NCBI GenBank assembly: GCA_902495985.1
Contig: CABUZF010000101.1
Span: 1-5,347 of the forward strand
Source of the DNA: an uncultured Collinsella sp.
GTDB lineage: Bacteria; Actinomycetota; Coriobacteriia; Coriobacteriales; Coriobacteriaceae
DNA length: 5,347 nucleotides
Direction of reading: 5' to 3'
Shown: positions 1 through 5,347 of the stretch, piece by piece
How positions within the stretch are numbered: the first letter of the stretch is position 1
How the letters are laid out: the number at the start of each line of letters is the position of its first letter
Program-made: the position numbers and the translations under genes
The notes under the pieces: generated by a model
What the model saw: only the letters and a program-made list of their open reading frames with translations
Database searches by the model: none
Told to the model about the DNA's origin: nothing

Positions 1-140
1 ACGCCGTCGAACACGCCAATGGCGATTGAAGCGGCACCCAAGTGCTCACACTCATCAAACGTATCGGCAGCAACGATGCGAGCCTCGTCCGACTCGCCCG
101 CGAAAAAGACACGCGCGAGCTCGCGAGCGGACAACATCAT
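1..140 (-). CDS. ribF: Riboflavin kinase / FAD synthetase, N-terminal fragment (cut by window edge)
   Basis: An open frame of 46 complete codons starts at the ATG at 140-138 and runs off the left edge. It begins MMLSARELARVFFAGE and ends SIAIGVFDG(V). The last stretch matches the start of the RibF N-terminal nucleotidyltransferase domain, whose family signature is (I/V)GxFDGxHxGH; the HxGH half lies outside the window. RibF is a cytoplasmic bifunctional enzyme that phosphorylates riboflavin to FMN and adenylates FMN to FAD. Its usual neighbour is truB, as here. The truB stop overlaps the first ATG (ATGA), and a second in-frame ATG follows directly at 137-135, so either could be the start. Only a weak GGCGGTG (151-145) precedes it, so translation probably depends on coupling to truB. 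About 38 residues precede the strand/GxFDG motif, somewhat longer than the short lead I expect in this family. The identification rests on a short motif plus position. Confidence 0.85.
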   Translation of the reverse strand, partial: MMLSARELARVFFAGESDEARIVAADTFDECEHLGAASIAIGVFDG

Positions 141-1069
141 CGAACACCGCCGATTGCCTGCGGAAACACGTGCTCCATGACAAAGCGGCCGCCCTCAATG
201 CGGGCGAGCGCCTTGAGTCCCCCATCGAGCACCAACGCAAACGGCGCCTTCGAGGAATCGAAATCGGCAAGCGCACGCTCAACGGGAATGCGTCGGCCGC
301 AGAGCAGATCGTCGGCAAGATTGCCCGGCAAGTCAACACGTGTGGCGCCCAGGGCCGCAATGGGATCCAGGGCAAAGCCAGCCGCGGACTCGGGAGAAAG
401 CTCCTCGACCGCATGACAAGCGCCAATGGAAACAACACCGGAAGCCGTGCGGCGCAGCGCGGAAATGTGCGCGGCGCTCTCGCAGGCGCGGCCCAAGTCG
501 CGAGCGAGCGCACGGATATAGGTGCCCTTGCTCACCGAGAACGCCACGGTCCACACACACGTATCACCTTCGCCGCCCACGGCGATCAGGTCGGCGGCAT
601 AGACCTCGACGGGGCGCGGAGGTAGGTCCACCGCATTGCCCTCGCGAGCAGACTTGTAGGCGCGAACGCCATTGACCGAGATAGCAGAAAACGCCGGCGG
701 CACCTGCATCTGCGGGCCCAGCATGGCGGCCAAGCGCTCACGGGCATAGACAGAATCGCGGAGCTCGTTGGCAACAGTCACCGTGCGGACGGCCTCGCCC
801 TCCGCATCATCGGTATTGGTCTCGGCGCCAAACGAGATGTCGGCGACGTAGCTTTTGGTATCGAGCGTGAGCATGCCCAGCAGACGGGTGGCCTGGCCCA
901 CACCCACCACCATGACACCCGATGCCATGGGGTCGAGCGTGCCGGCATGGCCGACGCGCCGCTCATGGAGGGCGCGCCGGCATTGCGAAACCACATCGTG
1001 GGACGTGCAGCCCACCGGCTTATCGACGGCGAGCAGCATATTCAGTTGAGAAGGCGTACGACGAGCCAT
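137..1069 (-). CDS. truB: tRNA pseudouridine(55) synthase TruB
   Basis: A 310-residue protein of normal length for TruB, which isomerises U55 to pseudouridine in the T-loop of most tRNAs in the cytoplasm. The N-terminal family motif DKPVGCTSHDVV lies at residues 16-27. The catalytic block GHAGTLDPMASGVM is at 40-53, with Asp46 the expected nucleophile. The conserved Tyr in KSYVADISFG is Tyr74. TNTDDAEGE spans 84-92, and VPPAFSAISVNGVRAYKSAREG, near 113-134, matches the family's substrate-binding strand and loop. KGTYIRALARDLG (161-173) supplies the conserved Arg166, and HISALRRTASG (181-191) follows. Residues from about 240 form the smaller C-terminal PUA-like domain. The start at 1069 was chosen over the internal Met11 because a GGATGG (1078-1073) lies just upstream of it, with a short 3-nt spacer, whereas nothing comparable precedes Met11. 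It lies 15 nt after nrnA and overlaps ribF by 4 nt. All catalytic residues are present. Confidence 0.97.
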   Translation of the reverse strand: MARRTPSQLNMLLAVDKPVGCTSHDVVSQCRRALHERRVGHAGTLDPMASGVMVVGVGQATRLLGMLTLDTKSYVADISFGAETNTDDAEGEAVRTVTVANELRDSVYARERLAAMLGPQMQVPPAFSAISVNGVRAYKSAREGNAVDLPPRPVEVYAADLIAVGGEGDTCVWTVAFSVSKGTYIRALARDLGRACESAAHISALRRTASGVVSIGACHAVEELSPESAAGFALDPIAALGATRVDLPGNLADDLLCGRRIPVERALADFDSSKAPFALVLDGGLKALARIEGGRFVMEHVFPQAIGGVR

Positions 1070-1084
1070 GTACCATCCAAAAAG

Positions 1085-2128
1085 TTAAAGCTCGACGGTC
1101 ACCGAAGCGGGATCCTCCCCCACCAGCTCGGCCAGCATGGGAAGTGCCACGGCGAGCGTCTCGCGAATTGTTCCGTTGTTGGAAAAGCCGGCGGCGGCAT
1201 GATGCCCGCCACCGCCAAAGTTGGCAGCGATCTCGGACACATCGAGGTCACCCTTGGAGCGCAGGTTGCCGCGCACCTTGGTATCGCCGTCGATGCCCTT
1301 TAAGAACAGGCAGACCTCGACGCCCATCACCGAACGCACCACATCGACCAGACCGTCACATTCATCCGAGGTGACGCCGCAGGCCTCAAGGTCGCTCTGG
1401 AAGGCATAGCTATACGCCACGCGCCCGTGCGCGACCGTCTTGATACGGCCCATGACAATGGACTTGAGGTGCAAAAACTCGACGCGCATGCTCTGGTAGA
1501 CCTCGAGTGCCACACGCGCCGGATCGGCACCGTGGGCAACCAGTCGCGAGGCCGCATGGAACGCGGCGGCATCGGCGTTTTGGTACTGAAAACGGCCGGT
1601 ATCGGTAACCAAGCCACACAGCAGGCAGGTCGCAACGCCATCACGTGCGACAATGCCGCAATTGTCCAAGAAACGGTCGATGATCATGGCGCAGGCCGCG
1701 GCATCGACGCGCCTCAGGCTCAGCTCGGCAAACTCCTCGCGCGCCGGATGGTGGTCGAAACACACCACATGCTTGGAGCGACGAAGCACCTCGGCGGAAT
1801 TATTGAGGCGCTCGACGACCGGTACGTCCACCGAGATGAACAGGTCCGGATTGCCGGCGTACGCAGATGCCGGCACCAGGCGATCGGATCCTTCCATAAA
1901 TCGGTAGATGCGCGGAACCGGGTCATCGTCTGCCAGCAGCAGCGCAATGTCCTTGTTGGGGAAAAACTTCATGAGCGAAAGGCCCAGACCCAATACGGAG
2001 CCCAAGGCATCGCCATCGGGAGAAGTATGTCCCGAAATCGCAATGGAGGACGCACCCTCGATGAGCTCGAGGATGCGTCGCTGAATATCTGCAGACTCGC
2101 ACGAGGCGAGGTCGGCGGAATTAGTCAT
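1085..2128 (-). CDS. nrnA: DHH/DHHA1 phosphoesterase, NrnA-type oligoribonuclease / pAp phosphatase
   Basis: A 347-residue cytoplasmic metal-dependent phosphoesterase with the usual two-domain build. The DHH domain has motif I HTSPDGDALGS (34-44; His34, Asp38, Asp40 as metal ligands), motif II Asp101 in ISVDVPVVERL, motif III CFDHHPAREE (123-132) and motif IV VTDTGRFQY (174-182, Asp176). A linker leads to the DHHA1 domain, with VRGNLRS (285-291) and the substrate-binding glycine loop GGGGHHAAAGF (305-315). Family members degrade nanoRNAs of a few nucleotides and dephosphorylate 3'-phosphoadenosine-5'-phosphate; some also cleave cyclic dinucleotides or their linear products, as reported for the mycobacterial relative that also sits beside rbfA. 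Which substrate dominates here cannot be read from sequence. The start ATG overlaps the end of rbfA by 8 nt and is served by a perfect AGGAGG inside rbfA. No motif residue is missing. Confidence 0.95.
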   Translation of the reverse strand: MTNSADLASCESADIQRRILELIEGASSIAISGHTSPDGDALGSVLGLGLSLMKFFPNKDIALLLADDDPVPRIYRFMEGSDRLVPASAYAGNPDLFISVDVPVVERLNNSAEVLRRSKHVVCFDHHPAREEFAELSLRRVDAAACAMIIDRFLDNCGIVARDGVATCLLCGLVTDTGRFQYQNADAAAFHAASRLVAHGADPARVALEVYQSMRVEFLHLKSIVMGRIKTVAHGRVAYSYAFQSDLEACGVTSDECDGLVDVVRSVMGVEVCLFLKGIDGDTKVRGNLRSKGDLDVSEIAANFGGGGHHAAAGFSNNGTIRETLAVALPMLAELVGEDPASVTVEL

Positions 2129-2531
2129 CTAAAGCTGCCTCCTGGGCGGCATCCGCTATCGGATAGCCGTCCTCGTCCTTTTCGATCGCAAGCGTGGCGG
2201 GAACGTTTTCCAGCGCACGCGTGATGCGCTCGGCCTCATCGGTCGAGCGATCGATGCGAAAATCGAGCTCGGGCGTGACACGCCAATCGAGCGAGCGAGC
2301 CAAAAGGCTACGAATGCGGCCCTTGGCGCTTGCGAGCGCCTCCATGACCTCGTCGTAGCGGCTCGCATCGCACGACACGTACACACGCGCGAACGAACGG
2401 TCCACCGCGACCTCGACCGCGGTCAAAGTAACCAGGTCGAGACGCGGATCGGAAACCTCAAAGAGCAGGATATAACCAAGCTTCTCGCGAAGCTGCTCGC
2501 CCAGACGGCGGGTTGCCTGCGTTTGCTTCAT
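2121..2531 (-). CDS. rbfA: 30S ribosome-binding factor RbfA
   Basis: A 136-residue protein of normal RbfA size: a single KH-like domain that binds the immature small subunit and promotes 16S rRNA 5'-end processing and late 30S assembly, notably in the cold. Family features are the N-terminal helix ending in ILLFEVSDPRL (21-31), the strands VTLTAVEVAVDRSFARVYVS (34-53), and AKGRIRSLLARSLDWRVTPELDF (69-91), which corresponds to the helix-turn-strand block with the typical PEL.F motif. The last 20 or so residues are acidic and probably disordered. The start at 2531 was chosen because it gives the family N-terminus, follows an AGGGGG Shine-Dalgarno (2544-2539) with a 7-nt spacer, and lies 11 nt after the infB stop. 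The same frame stays open far upstream inside infB, but that extension is Arg-rich out-of-frame translation and is not part of the protein. Confidence 0.95.
   Translation of the reverse strand: MKQTQATRRLGEQLREKLGYILLFEVSDPRLDLVTLTAVEVAVDRSFARVYVSCDASRYDEVMEALASAKGRIRSLLARSLDWRVTPELDFRIDRSTDEAERITRALENVPATLAIEKDEDGYPIADAAQEAALDD
2138..2143 (-). promoter_or_regulatory. Ribosome binding site of nrnA, inside rbfA
   Basis: A consensus AGGAGG on the minus strand, 9 nt before the nrnA ATG at 2128, embedded in the last rbfA codons. It is the strongest Shine-Dalgarno in the window. Together with the 8-nt gene overlap it fixes the nrnA start and suggests strong independent or coupled initiation. Confidence 0.85.
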
Positions 2532-2538
2532 AGCGCTA

Positions 2539-2544
2539 CCCCCT
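2539..2544 (-). promoter_or_regulatory. Ribosome binding site of rbfA, overlapping the infB stop codon
   Basis: AGGGGG on the minus strand, with a 7-nt spacer to the rbfA ATG. Its first two bases are the last two of the infB TAG stop (2545-2543), so a ribosome finishing infB sits on the rbfA initiation site. This favours coupled translation and decides the rbfA start. Confidence 0.75.
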
Positions 2545-5257
2545 ACTCGGTACGGGCAACCTGGTCGATGCGGTAACCCTCGATCTGATCGCCGGGCTTG
2601 ATGTCCTGGAAGTTCTCCAGGCCAATGCCGCCCTCGGAACCGCTCTTGAGGCTCTTGGCCTCGTCCTTGTAGTGGCGCATCGAGGCGATCTTGCCGTTGA
2701 AGACCACGATGCCGTCGCGCACCAGGCGCACGGAATCGGTCGCGGCGATCTCGCCCTCCTCGACGCGGACACCGGCGGCGATACCGACTTTGGGCACCTT
2801 GAAGGTGTCCAGGACGGTCGCGGTACCCGTGGCGACCTCGACCTCGGTGGGCTTGAGCATGCCGATACGGGCGGCGTCGAGCTCCTCGAGGCACTTGTAG
2901 ATGACGTCGTAGCAACGGATCTCGACGCCCTCACGCTCGGCGGCGGAGCGGGCCTTACCGTCGGGACGGACGCCAAAGCCGATGATGATGGCGTTGGAGG
3001 CGTCGGCCAGGACGACGTCGGTCTCGTTGATGGCACCAACGGCGGAGTGGATCGTGTTGATGCGGACCTCGGACTGATCCATCTTGTCGAGCGAGTCCTG
3101 AAGAGCCTCGATGGAACCCTGGACGTCGGCCTTGATGATCAGGTTGAGCTCCTTGACCTCGGCGTCGGCGATGGTCTCGAAGAGGTTCTCGAGCGTGACG
3201 TGCTTCACGCGGCTCTGCTCCTCGATACGGGCCTTGAGCGAACGCTCGTCGGCAAGGGCACGAGCCTCGCGCTCGTCCTCGAACACGCGGAACTCGTCGC
3301 CGGCGTTGGGCACGGACTGCAGGCCCAAAATCTCGACGGCGTCGGAGGGACCGGCCTCGGTGACGGCGCGGCCCTTGGGGTCGAGCATGGCGCGGACGCG
3401 GCCGTAGGTGAGGCCGGCGACCAGCGTATCGCCCACGTGCAGGGTACCGCGGGTCACGAGCACGGTAGCGACCGAGCCGCGGCCCTTGTCGAGCTTGGCC
3501 TCGAGGACGTTGCCGGAGGCAAAGGTGTCCGGGTTGGCCTTGAGCTCGAGCACATCTGCCTGGAGCAGCACGGTCTCCAGAAGTTCGTCGATACCGATCT
3601 TCTGCTTAGCCGAGATGTTGACGAACATGTTCTGTCCGCCCCACTCCTCGGGGATGACTCCGTACTCGGTGAGCTCCTGACGCACACGGTCGGGGTTGAC
3701 GCCCGGCTTATCGATCTTGTTGACGGCAACGACGATGGGTACGCCAGCAGCCTTGGCGTGGTTAATCGACTCGACCGTCTGGGGCATGACGCCGTCGTCG
3801 GCGGCGACGATCAGGATGACGATGTCGGTCACCTTGGCGCCACGGGCACGCATAGCCGTAAAGGTGGCGTGACCCGGGGTATCGATAAAGGTGATCTTGC
3901 GGTCGTTGATCATGACCTGCGAAGCGCCGATGGCCTGCGTAATGCCGCCCGCCTCGCCGGCAGCGACGCCGGTGTGACGGATGGCGTCGAGCAGCGACGT
4001 CTTGCCGTGGTCGACATGGCCCATGACGGTGACGACCGGGGCACGCGGCTTGAGGTCGGCGGGATCGTCGTAGAACGAGAAGGTGTTCTCCTCCTCGGGG
4101 GTGATGATCTTGATCTGGCGGCCCAGGTCGTCGGCGACGAGCTCGACGAGGTCGTCGGACATGGACTGCGTCATGGTGAGCGGCGTACCCAGCAGGAACA
4201 GGCGCTTGATGATGTCGTTGGCCGGAACGTCGAGCGCCTCGGCAAGCTCCTGGACGGTAACGCCCTGGGAGACCTTGATGGCGTCGAGGTCCTCGGGGTT
4301 CACGCCCTGGGCCAGCGCCTCCTCTATCTTGCGCTCCTCCTGAGCCTTGGCAGCCTCGCGCTCGCGCTTCTCCTTGCGCTTCTTGCGGCGACCGGTGGAC
4401 TCGCGAGAGGCCTCCTCGACGGCAGCACGAGCCTCCTCGAGCACCTTCTCGCGGCTGTACTCCTCGGCCTCGCGAGCCATGCGGCTGTAGTGGTCCTCTT
4501 CGTTGTTGTGACCGCCCTTGCGCTTCTTGCCCTTGCCCTGCTTATCGGGGTTGGGGAAGTCCATGCCGGCAGCGACGTTGTTGCTGGCGTTGGTGCGATG
4601 GCTGTGCGGACGGCTCTCGGAGGCGCTGCGCTCGGAGTTGTTGTCTGAGGCGTTGCGATCGTTTCGACGGCCACCGCGGCGGTCGTTGTTGCCGCCACGA
4701 CGGTTACCGCGCTCGGCGGCGCGCTCGGCCTTGGCCTTGTCCTCGGCGTCCTTCTTCTCCTTGAGCACGGTCTCCTGGGCGGCGATCTGGTCGAGCAGCG
4801 AACGGAAGCGCGAACCGGAGTCGGAAGCAGGAACGGCGCGGCGCTGGGCCTCGCGGGCAGCCTCCTCCTTCTCGCGGGCAAGGCGCTCCTGCTCGGCCTT
4901 CTTCTTGGCCTCGGCCTCCGCGCGGGCAGCCTCCTCGGCAGCCTGGGCTGCGGCAAACTGGCGGCGCTCCTCCTCGCGTGCCTTCTCGGCGGCGATGCGC
5001 TCGCGCTCGGCCTCGGCGGCGCGTGCGGCCTCCTCGGCGGCAGCTGCCTGCTCCTCGGCCTGCTTGGCGGCCTCGACTTCCTGGGCGCGGGCCTCGATCA
5101 CCGAGGCGAGCTGCTTGCGGACCATGGCGACATAGGCATCCTCCAAGGTGGAGGAAGCGGACTTAGCGGGAATCTTCATATCGGCGAGATGACCCATCAG
5201 TTCCTTGGAGGTCATGCCGAACTCTTTGGCCAGGGTGGACACACGGACTTTTGCCAT
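2543..5257 (-). CDS. infB: Translation initiation factor IF-2
   Basis: A 904-residue GTPase that brings fMet-tRNA to the 30S subunit and drives 50S joining. Residues 1-50 form an IF2_N module. A long charged Ala/Glu/Arg segment (about 52-142, probably helical or coiled-coil) follows, then an RG/Asn-rich patch (183-203) and a Lys/Arg-rich linker to about 315. A second IF2_N module lies at about 327-380. The G domain has G1 GHVDHGKTS (413-421), switch I GGITQ (437-441), G3 DTPGH (459-463, His463 the expected catalytic His), G4 NKID (513-516) and G5 SAK (549-551). Beta-barrel domain II is at about 575-660, domain III at 685-790 and tRNA-binding C2 at 800-900. The C2 region has Val830 and Gly876 where many IF-2s carry Cys, and switch I has Ala442 where His is usual. 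The start ATG follows AGGTGA with a 6-nt spacer and gives the expected MAKVRVSTLAKE start. Internal starts producing shorter isoforms, known in some bacteria, cannot be judged. Confidence 0.98.
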   Translation of the reverse strand: MAKVRVSTLAKEFGMTSKELMGHLADMKIPAKSASSTLEDAYVAMVRKQLASVIEARAQEVEAAKQAEEQAAAAEEAARAAEAERERIAAEKAREEERRQFAAAQAAEEAARAEAEAKKKAEQERLAREKEEAAREAQRRAVPASDSGSRFRSLLDQIAAQETVLKEKKDAEDKAKAERAAERGNRRGGNNDRRGGRRNDRNASDNNSERSASESRPHSHRTNASNNVAAGMDFPNPDKQGKGKKRKGGHNNEEDHYSRMAREAEEYSREKVLEEARAAVEEASRESTGRRKKRKEKREREAAKAQEERKIEEALAQGVNPEDLDAIKVSQGVTVQELAEALDVPANDIIKRLFLLGTPLTMTQSMSDDLVELVADDLGRQIKIITPEEENTFSFYDDPADLKPRAPVVTVMGHVDHGKTSLLDAIRHTGVAAGEAGGITQAIGASQVMINDRKITFIDTPGHATFTAMRARGAKVTDIVILIVAADDGVMPQTVESINHAKAAGVPIVVAVNKIDKPGVNPDRVRQELTEYGVIPEEWGGQNMFVNISAKQKIGIDELLETVLLQADVLELKANPDTFASGNVLEAKLDKGRGSVATVLVTRGTLHVGDTLVAGLTYGRVRAMLDPKGRAVTEAGPSDAVEILGLQSVPNAGDEFRVFEDEREARALADERSLKARIEEQSRVKHVTLENLFETIADAEVKELNLIIKADVQGSIEALQDSLDKMDQSEVRINTIHSAVGAINETDVVLADASNAIIIGFGVRPDGKARSAAEREGVEIRCYDVIYKCLEELDAARIGMLKPTEVEVATGTATVLDTFKVPKVGIAAGVRVEEGEIAATDSVRLVRDGIVVFNGKIASMRHYKDEAKSLKSGSEGGIGLENFQDIKPGDQIEGYRIDQVARTE

Positions 5258-5263
5258 ATGACT

Positions 5264-5269
5264 TCACCT
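5264..5269 (-). promoter_or_regulatory. Ribosome binding site of infB
   Basis: AGGTGA on the minus strand, 6 nt before the infB ATG, complementary to the 16S rRNA 3' end. It confirms the start at 5257. Confidence 0.8.
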
Positions 5270-5278
5270 ACCCTTTCT

Positions 5279-5293
5279 GGCACCTTGGGTGCC
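5279..5293. repeat. Perfect 6-bp inverted repeat in the infB leader
   Basis: GGCACC and GGTGCC are separated by three bases, so the transcript could form a short GC-rich hairpin about 21 nt before the infB start. On neither strand is it followed by a T-run, so it does not look like an intrinsic terminator. One candidate stop codon of an upstream frame (TAG, 5295-5293) touches its edge. It could be a weak regulatory or processing hairpin, or simply chance in GC-rich DNA. Confidence 0.45.
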
Positions 5294-5347
5294 TAGAGAC
5301 TGAACGAGCGTGAGAGACGCGCCAGGACCCACCCGGCGCGACCGCGC

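Larger units (their letters stand above)
5258..5347 (-). other. infB leader, possibly including the end of an upstream gene
   Basis: These 90 nt precede infB on the minus strand. In many bacteria the gene just upstream of infB is ylxR (DUF448) or a ylxQ-type gene, so the 3' end of one may lie here. All three minus-strand frames are open at the right edge and then close, at TAG 5295-5293, TAG near 5272-5270 or TGA 5266-5264. None of the short tails shows a motif I can assign, so I do not call a gene. I see no convincing -35/-10 promoter pair. Confidence 0.4.

Noticed and set aside
26..625. A 199-codon plus-strand frame opposite truB and ribF
   Set aside because: It is Arg/Gly/Ala/Thr-rich with no recognisable motif and lies antisense to the well-supported truB; a GC-bias shadow.
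1427..2224. A 265-codon plus-strand frame opposite nrnA
   Set aside because: It has no domain, lies fully antisense to a gene with intact DHH and DHHA1 motifs, and extends across the nrnA-rbfA junction.
2121..2915. A longer rbfA frame suggesting a 264-residue protein or an infB-rbfA fusion
   Set aside because: The added N-terminal half is Arg-rich out-of-frame reading of the infB 3' end. The Shine-Dalgarno and family N-terminus place the start at 2531.
2672..4648. A 658-codon open frame on the plus strand, antisense to infB
   Set aside because: Its translation is a monotonous Leu/Val/Gly/Asp-rich sequence with no domain, as expected when a G/C-biased third codon position is read from the opposite strand. 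The infB frame beneath it is beyond doubt, and no convincing start signal was found.
4324..4956. A 210-codon minus-strand frame within infB rich in Pro, Arg, Ala and Ser
   Set aside because: It is an alternate frame of the low-complexity IF-2 extension; the composition simply reflects shifted Ala/Glu/Arg codons.
5279..5293. An intrinsic terminator before infB
   Set aside because: The 6-bp stem has no following T-run on either strand.
5258..5347. A YlxR C-terminus upstream of infB
   Set aside because: Gene order makes it plausible, but none of the three short reading-frame tails has a motif I can match, so no gene is called.

Overview
The window is a run of housekeeping genes, all on the minus strand, read from the right edge to the left: a short leader, infB (translation initiation factor IF-2), rbfA (30S ribosome-binding factor A), an nrnA-type DHH/DHHA1 phosphoesterase, truB (tRNA pseudouridine-55 synthase), and the first 46 codons of ribF (riboflavin kinase/FAD synthetase), which is cut by the left edge. 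This is the widely conserved bacterial nusA-infB operon tail. No mobile element, CRISPR array, RNA gene or foreign-looking insert is visible.

The DNA is GC-rich with strongly G/C-biased third codon positions. That bias, the IF-2 with a long Ala/Glu/Arg-rich N-terminal extension, and the order rbfA-DHH phosphoesterase-truB-ribF suggest a high-GC Gram-positive bacterium. My best guess is a Coriobacteriia member such as Collinsella. This rests on overall resemblance, not on a database search.

Layout: 5258-5347 is the infB leader or the end of an upstream gene, with a good Shine-Dalgarno sequence and a perfect 6-bp inverted repeat. infB runs 5257-2543, rbfA 2531-2121 (11-nt gap), nrnA 2128-1085 (8-nt overlap with rbfA), truB 1069-137 (15-nt gap), and ribF 140-1 (4-nt overlap with truB, or 1 nt from the second ATG). 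The junctions are so tight that there is no room for internal terminators, and coupled translation of one polycistronic mRNA is expected. The plus strand carries many open frames, one of 658 codons, but all read as antisense shadows of these genes.

Functionally, IF-2 (initiator tRNA recruitment and subunit joining), RbfA (16S rRNA/30S maturation) and TruB (tRNA psi-55) serve translation. NrnA degrades very short RNAs and/or pAp, and RibF makes FMN and FAD. No new biological system is evident. The points most worth checking are substitutions in IF-2 at positions I recall as conserved: two cysteines in the fMet-tRNA-binding C2 domain and a histidine in switch I.
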